Assembly (NCBI RefSeq): GCF_014218355.1
Contig: NZ_AP023368.1
Coordinates: forward strand, 3,166,001-3,230,000
Direction: 5' to 3'
Origin: Anaerocolumna chitinilytica
Lineage (GTDB): Bacteria > Bacillota > Clostridia > Lachnospirales > Lachnospiraceae
Length of the DNA: 64,000 nucleotides
Shown: piece by piece, positions 42,391 through 51,850 of the stretch
How positions within the stretch are numbered: position 1 is the stretch's first letter
Layout: every line of letters starts with the position of its first letter
The notes under the pieces: model-generated
What the model saw: the letters and a program-made list of their open reading frames with translations, nothing else
The model's database searches: none
What the model was told of the DNA's origin: nothing
Translations under genes and position numbers: made by a program

Positions 42391-45273
42391 TTAACCTGTA
42401 TAGGATGACTCTGATTCCGGCATTATTGCTTTTCCCTCAGGGCTCTTATAACCGTCTTCTTTAAAATAATAACCATATAGATATTTACTTAACATCGCAG
42501 CATTACTGGATGTATATCCATTTGGTATTACAACCGCCATAGATATTTCAGGATTTAAATAAGGAGCGTACGAAACAAATAAAGCATGATTTCCATGGGA
42601 TTTACTCTCCTGTGCGGTACCTGTCTTTCCAGCCAGTTTTACCGGGAAATTCTTAAACAAATAAGATACGGAACTTCTGCTGCCATTCGCTACCTTGAAC
42701 ATGCCTTCATGTAATAGGTTCCAATCCGTACTGCTTATAGAATTAATCTTCGTACTTTTGGCTTTATTATTTACTATCACCTTTCCATCCTTATCCACTA
42801 CCTTGTCAAGAAGCGTTAAATCATAGGAGGTTCCGCTGGTAGTGATGGTTGTAATATATCTTGCCAGCTGAATAGGGGTGTAGTTATTTGTTCCCTGACC
42901 GATGGAAGAGCGGACAGTATCCATATCCGAGCTTTCCGGATCAGCCTCCTCCAACTCTATTCCTGATTTTTTATTCAGTCCTAACAACTTTGCATACTTG
43001 GCAAGTTTATGAAGACCAATCTTTGTTTTGGCAGCATCATTACCATTATTATTTAAGCGCCATCCCATTTCATAAAAGAAATAGTCACAGGATACCTCAA
43101 GAGCCGTAGTTACATCTATATTGCCATGACTGGAGGTTGACCAGTCTTTGGGCGGCTGATAAGTTATTTTGTTAAATACAACCTTATCCAAAACAGTTTC
43201 TCCCGGCTGCAATGCTCCTTCTTCAAGAGCGGCAACGGATGTAACCATCTTGTAAGTAGATCCCGGAGCTGTTTTTTGCTTTGTAGCTCTGGAAATAGTC
43301 GGTTGTGAGAGATCAGAGTTCACTTTTGTGTAATAATTATAATCAATTTTATTGGCAAAATAATTATTGTCATAACTTGGATAAGACACAATAGCTCTGA
43401 CTTCACCGGTTTTATCATCCGTTACAACTACCGATGCGCTGCAAGGATCCAATGCCAGCTGAGCAGGAGTTATCTCTATATTACGTATTTTATCTGTAAT
43501 AAAAGTGTAAGGTGAAAGTGTACCGTTTTCTAATTTAGAAATATCTTCCTTATTGTATTTTATCACACCTTGATCAAATAATAAAAGACAAATTTCTTTT
43601 CCGCTTAATTGATAGGAATATACCAGTTCTTTATATACCATCTTTTGGAAAGTTACATCATCGGAAAGACTATCCATAATATGAGCTAAAAGCTTACTGT
43701 ATATTTCATCGGTGCTGTAATAGGATTCTCCTTTTGCTTTCTTATTAAGGAATTTGTCAATATTAATCCAATTTTTTGAGATTGCATACTGAAGGAACTT
43801 ACTGAGGCTAATCTTATCCTGTGTATAATTTATATACACTTCATCATTTGGATCCACTGGTGTCAATACAGAAGAGGTGTCTGTGACATCGGATTTTTTC
43901 GTCAATAGAATACCTTCATTTTTTAGTTTCGTATAAACATAGTCCAGATAATCAGCCATAGATTCAGAAACCGTAAAATCAAGAGCATCGGAATTACTGC
44001 CAAGTTTTGATTTTAATTCCTCCAGCACCGTATCCCTCTTACCGATATATTTCTGATAAACCGACTTTTCAAGGTCTGTCGCATCATTTGCTTTAAAAGC
44101 GGTCACATCTATCACACTGTTGTTTATGAGTGCATAATAGACATCATAAATCGGTATTTTGATATCTTTCGCAGATTCTCCTCTTGTTCCGGCATCTGTG
44201 CTATTATTGATCTTAGACAATAATATACCTGCTAAAACACGCTCTATAATCTTATAATAAGCTTTTTGGAGGTCGCTGTCTATGGTCAGATAGACATCCT
44301 CTCCTGCCACCGGCTCTGTCCTTTTAATCGTTGATAAGTATTTGCCGGCGGAATTCACTGAAACGGTTTCGATGCCTTTTTTCCCTGCCAAAAAGGTTTC
44401 AAACACCTTTTCTACTCCAAGCTTTCCAATCATATCGGAAGTGTTATAACTGGTATCAGACCCCATGCTTTGTAGTTCTGCGTCCGAAACAAGTCCGGTA
44501 TACCCAATAATATGTGAATTGTAGATACTGTCATTATATACGCGGTACGACTGCTGTTTAATCTCAACTCCCGGCAGAATATCGCTGTTTTCGTAAATAG
44601 CCGCTACCGTTTCAGGATTTACCTTGGAGGAGATAATTATCTGATTGTAAGGGGGGAAATTACTAAAGATTGCATAACGCAAAGTCATAATTTTAAGAGC
44701 ATCTTTCATGCTGTAGCTATCTGAAATATTAAACATAGCCACACTCTTATCACCATGCCTTAAGAAATCAAATACCTCCTGTGCAGTAGCATTTAACTGT
44801 TCGTCTGTCAGCTTGTCGACGGAGGATTTTCCGTAAGCATTCATTTTAAATCGTTTTTCAGCGTTACCGCTTATTGTAAATTGCGGAACACCTTGTTTAT
44901 CTAAAGTAATACCAAATTGATTCTCAATGGTATTCCCATATTTCTCAAGAATTGTAATCAAATTAAAAAGCATTTTATTTAATTCATCATTTGTGGCTAT
45001 CTTTGAGATATTCTCCAGCACCACGGAGTAACTGATTTCATTGTAGGCAAGAAGTTTTCCATTGACATCGTATATATTTCCCCTAGTACTCTTTATCTCT
45101 CTTTCCTTTGTCTCTCTGACCTGAGAAATCTTTGCAAATTCATCACCTTGTATAATCTGGAGTGTATATATCCGACTTATTAATACCCCTATTAATGTTA
45201 AAAAGATCAGAGTGACCGGAAATAACCTGGAGGTGAATACTTGCTTTAATTTTTCTAATATGATATCGAACAA
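42391..45273 (-). CDS. mrdA: Class B penicillin-binding protein 2 with large insertion
   Basis: 960 residues, longer than the usual 600-750. Membrane anchor at 16-36, the dimerisation/pedestal region (about 55-330), then about 240 extra residues (roughly 355-590), mostly helical and polar, placed between the conserved LTIDSDLQKAYY helix and the transpeptidase strand ASVVVTDDKTGEV. Transpeptidase motifs: STYK (S672, K675), SCD in place of SxN, and KTG (K883). It cross-links peptidoglycan during elongation with RodA. TTG start with GAGGAGGGG upstream, one base after the mreD stop. Confidence 0.95.
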   Translation of the reverse strand: MFDIILEKLKQVFTSRLFPVTLIFLTLIGVLISRIYTLQIIQGDEFAKISQVRETKEREIKSTRGNIYDVNGKLLAYNEISYSVVLENISKIATNDELNKMLFNLITILEKYGNTIENQFGITLDKQGVPQFTISGNAEKRFKMNAYGKSSVDKLTDEQLNATAQEVFDFLRHGDKSVAMFNISDSYSMKDALKIMTLRYAIFSNFPPYNQIIISSKVNPETVAAIYENSDILPGVEIKQQSYRVYNDSIYNSHIIGYTGLVSDAELQSMGSDTSYNTSDMIGKLGVEKVFETFLAGKKGIETVSVNSAGKYLSTIKRTEPVAGEDVYLTIDSDLQKAYYKIIERVLAGILLSKINNSTDAGTRGESAKDIKIPIYDVYYALINNSVIDVTAFKANDATDLEKSVYQKYIGKRDTVLEELKSKLGSNSDALDFTVSESMADYLDYVYTKLKNEGILLTKKSDVTDTSSVLTPVDPNDEVYINYTQDKISLSKFLQYAISKNWINIDKFLNKKAKGESYYSTDEIYSKLLAHIMDSLSDDVTFQKMVYKELVYSYQLSGKEICLLLFDQGVIKYNKEDISKLENGTLSPYTFITDKIRNIEITPAQLALDPCSASVVVTDDKTGEVRAIVSYPSYDNNYFANKIDYNYYTKVNSDLSQPTISRATKQKTAPGSTYKMVTSVAALEEGALQPGETVLDKVVFNKITYQPPKDWSTSSHGNIDVTTALEVSCDYFFYEMGWRLNNNGNDAAKTKIGLHKLAKYAKLLGLNKKSGIELEEADPESSDMDTVRSSIGQGTNNYTPIQLARYITTITTSGTSYDLTLLDKVVDKDGKVIVNNKAKSTKINSISSTDWNLLHEGMFKVANGSRSSVSYLFKNFPVKLAGKTGTAQESKSHGNHALFVSYAPYLNPEISMAVVIPNGYTSSNAAMLSKYLYGYYFKEDGYKSPEGKAIMPESESSYTG

Positions 45274-45783
45274 CTAGAACCCCTCCTCTTCTTCCTTTTT
45301 CTCCGTTTTGTCATTGATTATGTTCAGCAATTTATACAGAAAAACAGATACTATGACTGTATAAATCAATTCAGGAAGCCCTTTATGGATGAAATAAAAT
45401 CCAATATTTAATTTGCCTCTAAGTAAATATTCGAAAACGTAATAGAGAAAAAAGTATACCAAATCGCTAAGTCCGACCAATATCAGCGGAATCGTCAGAT
45501 TTTCTTTTACGAAGATCCTGTGGCAATAACCGTTTAAATATCCAATAGTCATGTAGATAAAAGCGTAAAGTCCAATAATGGAACTATAACACAATTCTAT
45601 CAGCAGGCCGCATAAAAAACCTGTCAATAAACCTTCTTTCCTTCCCTTAGAGAACCCTGCTGTGGCAGTTAGGATTAAGAGTAGATTAGGAACGACTCTT
45701 GCTAAGGAAAACCATTGGAATATAGTAGTCTGCAATAAAAAGCAAATTAATATTTCTGCAATAACAATAATAAATCTTTTCAC
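45274..45783 (-). CDS. mreD: Rod shape-determining membrane protein MreD
   Basis: 169 residues with five or six membrane helices; the early VVPNLLLILTATAGF segment is typical. It is part of the MreBCD elongasome scaffold. GTG start with only a weak ribosome-binding site. It ends in a charged Lys/Glu tail immediately before pbp2. Confidence 0.93.
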   Translation of the reverse strand: MKRFIIVIAEILICFLLQTTIFQWFSLARVVPNLLLILTATAGFSKGRKEGLLTGFLCGLLIELCYSSIIGLYAFIYMTIGYLNGYCHRIFVKENLTIPLILVGLSDLVYFFLYYVFEYLLRGKLNIGFYFIHKGLPELIYTVIVSVFLYKLLNIINDKTEKKEEEEGF

Positions 45784-45831
45784 TGAAAGTATGGTTCACC
45801 TTGCCTTTCCTGTACTGTTTTCATAACTGTA

Positions 45832-46683
45832 CTATTTCTTTAACTGTTCTTTTAATTCAGTTATAATAAGTACTTCATCCAACCTGCTAAAATCCACCGC
45901 AGGAATCAGATGAGCTGTTTTTGTTAAATTATTAGGTTCCACTGCAATATCAGAGACATAGCCAATTAAAATTCCCTGCAGATATTTTGTGCTGATGGAA
46001 GAGGTTACCACTTCATAACCATCTGATATTTTAGCATCTTTCGCAATTAAAGAAACATCCAGAACGCCTTTGTTATAGGACTCCATGCTGCCGTTTACAA
46101 CACAAGTGTCAGAGGTTTTAATAAACATCCCGTAGACATTACTGGAATCATCTATTATTGAACGAACAATGGAATAATTCTGATGTACCTCCACAACAAT
46201 TCCTACCAGACCGTTTCCGGCAATTACATTCATATCTACCGCAATTCCATCATTGATGCCTTTGTCGATTGTAAATGTATTATACCAGCCGTTGGGATCC
46301 GTACTGATAACTCTGGCTCCAACTTTGGGATAATCCGCATATTTTTGATCCAGTTTGTATAAATCACGAAACCGATCCAACTCATATTTATCCTGAAGCA
46401 GTATCTTGTTTTCATAAGAAACTTCGGATAGTTGTTTTTTTAAATCTTCATTTTCATTTAACAAGGTGTTAAGTTTTACAAATTTGTCTCCCTGTGCAGC
46501 CACCATCTTACCTACAGAATTAATTCCTTTCTGCATTGGCATTACAACATCTCCGACAGCACCTTTTACAGGTGAAAGAACCCCACTGTAACGAAAGGAT
46601 ACAAACATCAGAATGAGACATAAAATAATACCACCGATAAAGAGATGCTTTGGATTAATCGAAAAACCTGTTCTCCTTCTCAT
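45832..46683 (-). CDS. mreC: Rod shape-determining protein MreC
   Basis: 283 residues: basic N terminus, one membrane helix (about 14-32), a coiled coil (about 65-105) and the external double beta-barrel (about 115-275) with the NGWYNTFTIDKG and GLVGIVVEV motifs. MreC connects MreB filaments to PBP2 and RodA and regulates their activity. Confidence 0.96.
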   Translation of the reverse strand: MRRRTGFSINPKHLFIGGIILCLILMFVSFRYSGVLSPVKGAVGDVVMPMQKGINSVGKMVAAQGDKFVKLNTLLNENEDLKKQLSEVSYENKILLQDKYELDRFRDLYKLDQKYADYPKVGARVISTDPNGWYNTFTIDKGINDGIAVDMNVIAGNGLVGIVVEVHQNYSIVRSIIDDSSNVYGMFIKTSDTCVVNGSMESYNKGVLDVSLIAKDAKISDGYEVVTSSISTKYLQGILIGYVSDIAVEPNNLTKTAHLIPAVDFSRLDEVLIITELKEQLKK

Positions 46684-46723
46684 ACGGGTTTCCTTCCCTT
46701 TCCTTTAATTAATATGGCAGCCC

Positions 46724-47746
46724 TCACACCTTAATGGTGTTTTCTTTAAGGGGACTTGCCAGGTCTTTTAGATGGTGGTCTTCTATAATTTTACCAAGTC
46801 CATTTACAACGGTATTGGCAGGATCACTGCAGATATTTATCTTAAGGCCTGTTTCTTTAGCTAACAGACTGTCAAGTCCTTTGATAGCAGAAGATCCTCC
46901 GGTAATATAAATACCGGAATCAATAATATCAGAAGAAATTTCAGGCGGCGTCCTCTCAAGAATAATTCTTATAGCATCAATAATAGCATAAATATATTCA
47001 ATAATGGCATCATATACAAAAGAGGAGCTGATATCTACTTCCGTCGGAAGACCTGTTACCACATTTCTTCCACATGCTTTTATACTGCGTTCCTCCATCG
47101 GAGAAGCTGTGGCAAGTTCCTTTTTAATATTCTCTGCCGTTTTATCACCGATTACCAGATTATAACTTTTTTTCATAGTGGATTTAATGGATTCATCCAA
47201 TCGGTTGCCCCCAATGGGAATCAGCTTGCTGATAACAATCCCTCCCAGCGACATGATTGAAACTTCAGTCGTGTCCGCTCCAATATCCACCACCATTACA
47301 CCCTTGGCATTATTCACATCAAGACCGATGCCAACTGCATCTGCAATCGGCTTTTCTACTATTTTAATACTTTTGGCTTTTGCCTTGGAACTTGCTATCA
47401 GGTCATAAAAAGCACGGCGTTCTACCTCTGTAATATCTGTCGGGGTAGCTATTAAGATGGCTGAAGCTTTCATGCCCCCTCTTTTATAAAGCCTGTTAAA
47501 CATATAGTTAACCAGTTCCAGCATGTTATTGATATCAGCGATAACACCGTTTTTCACCGGATAAGTGACCGATATGTTTGCCGGTGCTTTTCCGTGCATA
47601 TCAAATGCTTCATTGCCGGCGGCTATTACTCTTTTCTTTCCTTCCACTGCTATGATATTCTTTTCGTCTACCACAACACCTTCATTCTTATGATATATTT
47701 TAATGGTACTAGTTCCCAAATCAATTCCGTAAGTCTTTCCTGCCAT
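46724..47746 (-). CDS. mreB: Actin-like rod shape protein MreB/Mbl
   Basis: 340 residues. ATPase motifs of the actin fold: phosphate-1 GIDLGTSTIKI at 7-17, phosphate-2 VVDIGADTTEVSIM near 155-168, and adenosine motif YITGGSSAIKG near 285-295. It forms membrane-bound filaments that guide lateral wall synthesis. It is followed by mreC and mreD. The paralogue type (MreB, Mbl or MreBH) cannot be decided from sequence alone. Confidence 0.96.
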   Translation of the reverse strand: MAGKTYGIDLGTSTIKIYHKNEGVVVDEKNIIAVEGKKRVIAAGNEAFDMHGKAPANISVTYPVKNGVIADINNMLELVNYMFNRLYKRGGMKASAILIATPTDITEVERRAFYDLIASSKAKAKSIKIVEKPIADAVGIGLDVNNAKGVMVVDIGADTTEVSIMSLGGIVISKLIPIGGNRLDESIKSTMKKSYNLVIGDKTAENIKKELATASPMEERSIKACGRNVVTGLPTEVDISSSFVYDAIIEYIYAIIDAIRIILERTPPEISSDIIDSGIYITGGSSAIKGLDSLLAKETGLKINICSDPANTVVNGLGKIIEDHHLKDLASPLKENTIKV

Positions 47747-47788
47747 TTTTTTTATCTCATTGCAAGAGCTTTCGCAATGTTTCCCTTT

Positions 47789-48487
47789 CTAAATGTATCC
47801 CTGCTCTGCAAGGCTTATATACTTATTATCACCAATAATAATATGATCCATAAGCCGGATTCCTACTAAATTTCCAGCTTCTTTCATTCTTTGTGTTGTT
47901 TTGATATCTTCTCTGCTGGGATTCGGATCTCCGCTGGGATGATTGTGCAGAAGTATGATATTAACAGCTTCATACTTAAGAGCATTTAAGAAAATCTCCC
48001 GAGGTGAAAGCAGGGAGCTGCTAACCGTACCGGTGGATATAATCATATCTTTTAGTATTCTGCTCTTGGCATCCATCATGACCAGATAGACCATTTCCCT
48101 TTGCAGATGTCTCATTTCCTGCATATAGTAGTCTGCAACCGTTTCGGGAGTCGTAAAGGCTTTCATCCCGTCTTTTGTGGCCTTAGCCATCCGTTTTGTC
48201 AGTTCTGTAACACATAATAACTGTATTGCTTTTACTCTGCCAATTCCCTTAATAGATTGCAAATCCTTTAAGTTCATGTGGTTTAATCCGATAAGTCCCG
48301 GATATGCCTTAGAAAAGGAAAGTACCCGGATTGCAACATCTACCGCCCGTTCTCCTGCCGTTCCGGTTCGCATAATAACAGCAAGAAGTTCGGCATCAGA
48401 GAGTACCCCCGGGCCTGATTTTTCGCATTTTTCATAAGGCCTTTCTGTTAAAGGCATTTCCTTTAATGTGTAACACTTTTCATTCAT
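47789..48487 (-). CDS. radC: RadC/JAB-domain protein
   Basis: 232 residues: N-terminal helix-hairpin-helix (about 70-90, QSIKGIGRVKAIQL) and the C-terminal JAB/MPN metalloprotease-like domain with the JAMM residues H181, H183 and D194 (LLHNHPSGDPNPSREDI). Historically named for DNA repair, its function is uncertain. radC next to mreBCD is conserved in many bacteria. AGGAGG precedes the ATG. Confidence 0.95.
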   Translation of the reverse strand: MNEKCYTLKEMPLTERPYEKCEKSGPGVLSDAELLAVIMRTGTAGERAVDVAIRVLSFSKAYPGLIGLNHMNLKDLQSIKGIGRVKAIQLLCVTELTKRMAKATKDGMKAFTTPETVADYYMQEMRHLQREMVYLVMMDAKSRILKDMIISTGTVSSSLLSPREIFLNALKYEAVNIILLHNHPSGDPNPSREDIKTTQRMKEAGNLVGIRLMDHIIIGDNKYISLAEQGYI

Positions 48488-48525
48488 TTGTCCTCCTGAC
48501 TTCTCTCTCCGGGAAAAGCAGGATA

Positions 48526-48801
48526 TTAAAGCTTTCGGTATATAAGTATTGCCAAAATAATACCAATAATACCACCAATGGTTATTTTAATGGATAAGCC
48601 AAAGCTTATTACCATAACACCCAAATTAAGTTGTACAACCCCATTCTCTCCAGTACTGCCAATGCCAAAACGCTGTCCATAATTCAGCCACGTCAGATAA
48701 GGAACATCTTTTGCAAGATATCCCAAGAATCCTCCCAGGACTACTCCAGCCAGCAGAACTATTAATAAGACACCTGTGTTTTTCGCATTTATTCTGGACA
48801 T
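48526..48801 (-). CDS. DUF4321-family membrane protein
   Basis: 91 residues from ATG 48801, with a run of six G about 10 bases upstream; an in-frame GTG at 48819 overlaps that run. Two membrane segments (about 10-28 and 65-88) around a polar middle with YLTWLNYGQRFGIG. DUF4321 proteins are found beside radC and mreB in clostridia; function unknown. Confidence 0.85.
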   Translation of the reverse strand: MSRINAKNTGVLLIVLLAGVVLGGFLGYLAKDVPYLTWLNYGQRFGIGSTGENGVVQLNLGVMVISFGLSIKITIGGIIGIILAILIYRKL

Positions 48802-48931
48802 TGAACTTGTACCCCCCACTAAAAATTCCCCTATATTCTAACATATATTCCTGGTTTTGTATACACCAATAGAATAAAAACAGGGGGCAGCTTGCCGAAA
48901 GTACTTTATGTAGGAAAAGAAGGGGCGTTGT

Positions 48932-49174
48932 GGGGACGGACGATGACCGGGGGTTGGTTTTTCCGTTTTGTTGCTCGAGGTTCTCTATTCTACTAAAGCG
49001 GCAGAAAAGGCAACTGGCAGTCAAAACAGCGCCAAACTCGCTGTAACAGTATGGATGCGTAAGTTTACAGAGCTCAGGCATGGCACTGTTTTTCCTAGTT
49101 GCCTTTTCTGCCGCTTAAGTATCATTAGAGACCTCTCGAGACAAAACTCCAAAACCAACCCCCGGTCATCTGTT
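48932..49174 (+). repeat. Structured dispersed element, copy C
   Basis: The ends GGGGACGGACGATG and CATCTGTT match copies A and B, but the outer arms are quite different: ACCGGGGGTTGGTTTT near 48946 pairs with AAAACCAACCCCCGGT ending at 49166. The inner helix is GGTTCTCTA/TAGAGACC (48979-48987 with 49126-49133). The short helix is TACT/AGTA (48991-48994 with 49118-49121) where A and B have CACT/AGTG. The long arm GCGGCAGAAAAGGCAACT pairs with AGTTGCCTTTTCTGCCGC. The apical part is again AAACTCGC...GAGCTCAGGCAT. Open reading frames across it are by-products of the palindrome. Confidence 0.85.
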
Positions 49175-49431
49175 TCTCTCTACAATTGTCTTGTATTGCC
49201 TTGTATAGGGTTTGCTTTCTATTCACTACCAGATATTAGAACTCAAAAAAGCAGAGGAGAATATAAACGAATATGTTTATATTCCACCGTACTTTGTGAT
49301 ATAACAATAACAAAATTAAAAATGCTGCTATTTGAAATCCAGACAATTGAAATACAGGCAAAAAGTACTGATTTGATAGATTTATCTTAATTCAACATAA
49401 ATCAGAGCAACACTTCATATATCGGTTAAAT

Positions 49432-50751
49432 TTACAGTGAAATCAGACCTTCCTCATAAAGCTTCTGGGCGGACATTAATATACCGAACTTGGCGTGATA
49501 CCAGGTCAGGCCGCCTTGGAAGTATACGTTGTAGGGAGGTTTTATGGGGGCGTCTGCGCTGAGTTCTATGCTGGCTCCCTGGATGAAGGCTCCTGCTGCC
49601 ATGATTACATCACAGCTATAGCCCGGCATTGCCCAGGGTTCCGGGATTACGTAACTGTCCACCGGTGCGGCAGCCTGGATGCCGCGGCAGAAGGCAATTA
49701 CCCCTTCCTTGGTTCCAAGGGTTACTGCCTGTATGATATCATGTCTTGATTCTGTACCGTTTGGTACTACTGTAAAGCCAAGTTTTTCATAGATGTTGGC
49801 AGCAAAAATTGCTCCCTTTAGGGCTCCTGATACTACCTGGGGTGAGAGGAATAATCCCTGGAAGAGCTGACTGTTTACCCCCAAGGTTGCGCCGACTTCT
49901 TTTCCAAGACCGGGAGCGGTAAGCCTGAAGGCTGCATTGTCAACATACTCTTCTTTACCGGCTATGTAGCCTCCGATTGGTGCAAGCCCACCACCGGGAT
50001 TCTTAATCAGGGAGCCCACTACCAGGTCAGCTCCTACGTCTGTGGGTTCAATGGTTTCTACAAATTCACCGTAACAGTTATCTACCATGCAGATTACATC
50101 GGGTTTAATGGATTTCACGAAGGTAATTAATTCGCCAATTCTGCCAACGGACAGTGTCGGTCTTGTAGCATAGCCTTTGGAGCGTTGAATGGTTACTAAC
50201 CTTGTCTTCTCATTAATCGCATTTCTTATACCTTCAAAATCAAAATCTCCGTTTTCTAACAAATCCACCTGGGCATAAGTAATTCCATACTCACGCAAAG
50301 AGCCTGTTAACCGTTCCTTTTTCTCACCGCTTTCACCGATTCCGATAACTCCTTCTAATGTATCATAGGGCTTTCCAACGGGTGAAAGTATCTCATCACC
50401 AGGTCTTAAATTACCGGATAAAGCGGTACTAAGCGCATGTGTTCCGCTGATGAGCTGAGGCCTTACAAGAGCTGCCTCTGCATGAAATACAGATGCATAT
50501 ACCTGTTCTATCGTATCCCTGCCAAGGTCGTTATAGCCATAACCGGTAGTCGCAGCAAAATGAATATCACTGACACGATTATCCTGAAATGCTTTAATGA
50601 CCTTTAGCTGGTTATATTCTGCAACTTTATCAATTTCTTCGAATCGTTCCTTTAATTTACTCTCAACTTCTCTTCCCAGTTCCAGTATTTCCGGATGAAT
50701 GGATAGAGCCTTATACATTTGTTCCAACTGCTGTTTCATTATTTTTTCCAT
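49432..50751 (-). CDS. Aluminium-resistance/methionine gamma-lyase-like PLP protein
   Basis: 439 residues of the Cys/Met-metabolism PLP fold, in the clade called aluminium resistance protein (YnbB in Bacillus). The PLP lysine lies in VVGSLIKNPGGG, and the aspartate is in CMVDNCYGEFVE. The cofactor-binding SGTHALSTALSG motif is near residue 97. The physiological reaction is not established; family naming comes from an aluminium-tolerance screen. It stands downstream of miaA, as in other Firmicutes (mutS-mutL-miaA-ynbB-glnR order). The first ATG has GAAAGG only 2 bases away; a Met four codons later is possible. Confidence 0.9.
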   Translation of the reverse strand: MEKIMKQQLEQMYKALSIHPEILELGREVESKLKERFEEIDKVAEYNQLKVIKAFQDNRVSDIHFAATTGYGYNDLGRDTIEQVYASVFHAEAALVRPQLISGTHALSTALSGNLRPGDEILSPVGKPYDTLEGVIGIGESGEKKERLTGSLREYGITYAQVDLLENGDFDFEGIRNAINEKTRLVTIQRSKGYATRPTLSVGRIGELITFVKSIKPDVICMVDNCYGEFVETIEPTDVGADLVVGSLIKNPGGGLAPIGGYIAGKEEYVDNAAFRLTAPGLGKEVGATLGVNSQLFQGLFLSPQVVSGALKGAIFAANIYEKLGFTVVPNGTESRHDIIQAVTLGTKEGVIAFCRGIQAAAPVDSYVIPEPWAMPGYSCDVIMAAGAFIQGASIELSADAPIKPPYNVYFQGGLTWYHAKFGILMSAQKLYEEGLISL

Positions 50752-50848
50752 TACCTTTCTAAATTAATACACCGTACTTTTATTTCTTTCTTAATGTACT
50801 TAGAGATTGTACCCAAGATTTCAAAGGCATGAACTATTGTATATTGAA

Positions 50849-51832
50849 TTATACAATGTCCTTCTCTTTCATGTACCCAAGCAATGCTTCAAGGATTTCT
50901 TCATCTGATATATAATCTTCTTTTAAAATCCATGTAACTTCCTTTTCCCTTTTAAACCAAGTTATCTGCCGCTTAGCAAAATGTCTGGTTTCCTGTTTTA
51001 TATCATAAACTGCCTGCTCCAGGGAATATTCCCCGTTAAGGTAACCTATGATTTCTTTATAGCCAAGGCCTTGCATGGATACCATATCAGCTCTTAAGCC
51101 TCTCTCTAAAAGTAACTTAACTTCCTCCGTCAGGCCTTCTTTTATCATGACTTCCACTCTCTGATTAATCCGTTCATAAAGAATCTTTCTGTCTGTATTT
51201 AATACAAAATAGCAAAAATTATAGGGAGACTCTTTCTGTCTTTGTTCATCATTATGGTCAGATATCCGCTCTCCTGTCTGTGTATGGTATTCCAGCGCTC
51301 GGATAACCCGTTTCATATTATTGGGGTGTATTGTCTCTGCTGCTTTGGGGTCAACTTCTTTTAACCGGTCATGGAGGTAATCAGCCCCCTTTTCCAACCC
51401 CAGAGCCAAAAGCTGCTCTCGAATATCGGAATTTTCTTCTGCTTCTTTAAAATCAATTCCGTAAAGAACTGCCTGTATATAGAACCCCGTTCCTCCAACC
51501 AGAATAGGAATCTTACCTTTCGCATAGATTTCATCCATATACTTATGCGTTAACTCCTGAAACCGGACTACATTAAAATCCTCCTCCGGCTCCAATTCAT
51601 CTATGAGATAATGCTTTACCCCTTGCATTTCTTCCTGTTTGATCTTAGCAGTCCCAATATCCATATGACGGTACACCTGCATAGAATCTGCACTGATTAT
51701 TTCGCCGCCGATTGCTTTGGCAAGCTTTACCGAAAGTGCAGTTTTTCCCACGGCAGTTGGTCCGGTCAATATTATCAAAGGTTTTTTCATATCTTCTACC
51801 GGCAGCCTTTCATTTTCAATAATTTCACTCAC
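50849..51832 (-). CDS. miaA: tRNA dimethylallyltransferase
   Basis: 327 residues. Adds a dimethylallyl group to A37 of tRNAs reading UNN codons. P-loop GPTAVGKTALS near 24-34, SADSMQVYRHMDIGTAK and the VGGTGFYIQAVLYG motif are all present. GTG start. It lies 18 bases after mutL on the same strand. Confidence 0.97.
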   Translation of the reverse strand: MSEIIENERLPVEDMKKPLIILTGPTAVGKTALSVKLAKAIGGEIISADSMQVYRHMDIGTAKIKQEEMQGVKHYLIDELEPEEDFNVVRFQELTHKYMDEIYAKGKIPILVGGTGFYIQAVLYGIDFKEAEENSDIREQLLALGLEKGADYLHDRLKEVDPKAAETIHPNNMKRVIRALEYHTQTGERISDHNDEQRQKESPYNFCYFVLNTDRKILYERINQRVEVMIKEGLTEEVKLLLERGLRADMVSMQGLGYKEIIGYLNGEYSLEQAVYDIKQETRHFAKRQITWFKREKEVTWILKEDYISDEEILEALLGYMKEKDIV

Positions 51833-51850
51833 TTATATACTTCCTATTTT

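Noticed and set aside
48968..49390. A 140-codon plus-strand frame and an overlapping 151-codon minus-strand frame near 48626-49390
   Set aside because: Both run through structured element copy C (the minus one also over the DUF4321 gene). The arms of the palindrome give similar frames on both strands. No ribosome-binding site or protein-like composition.
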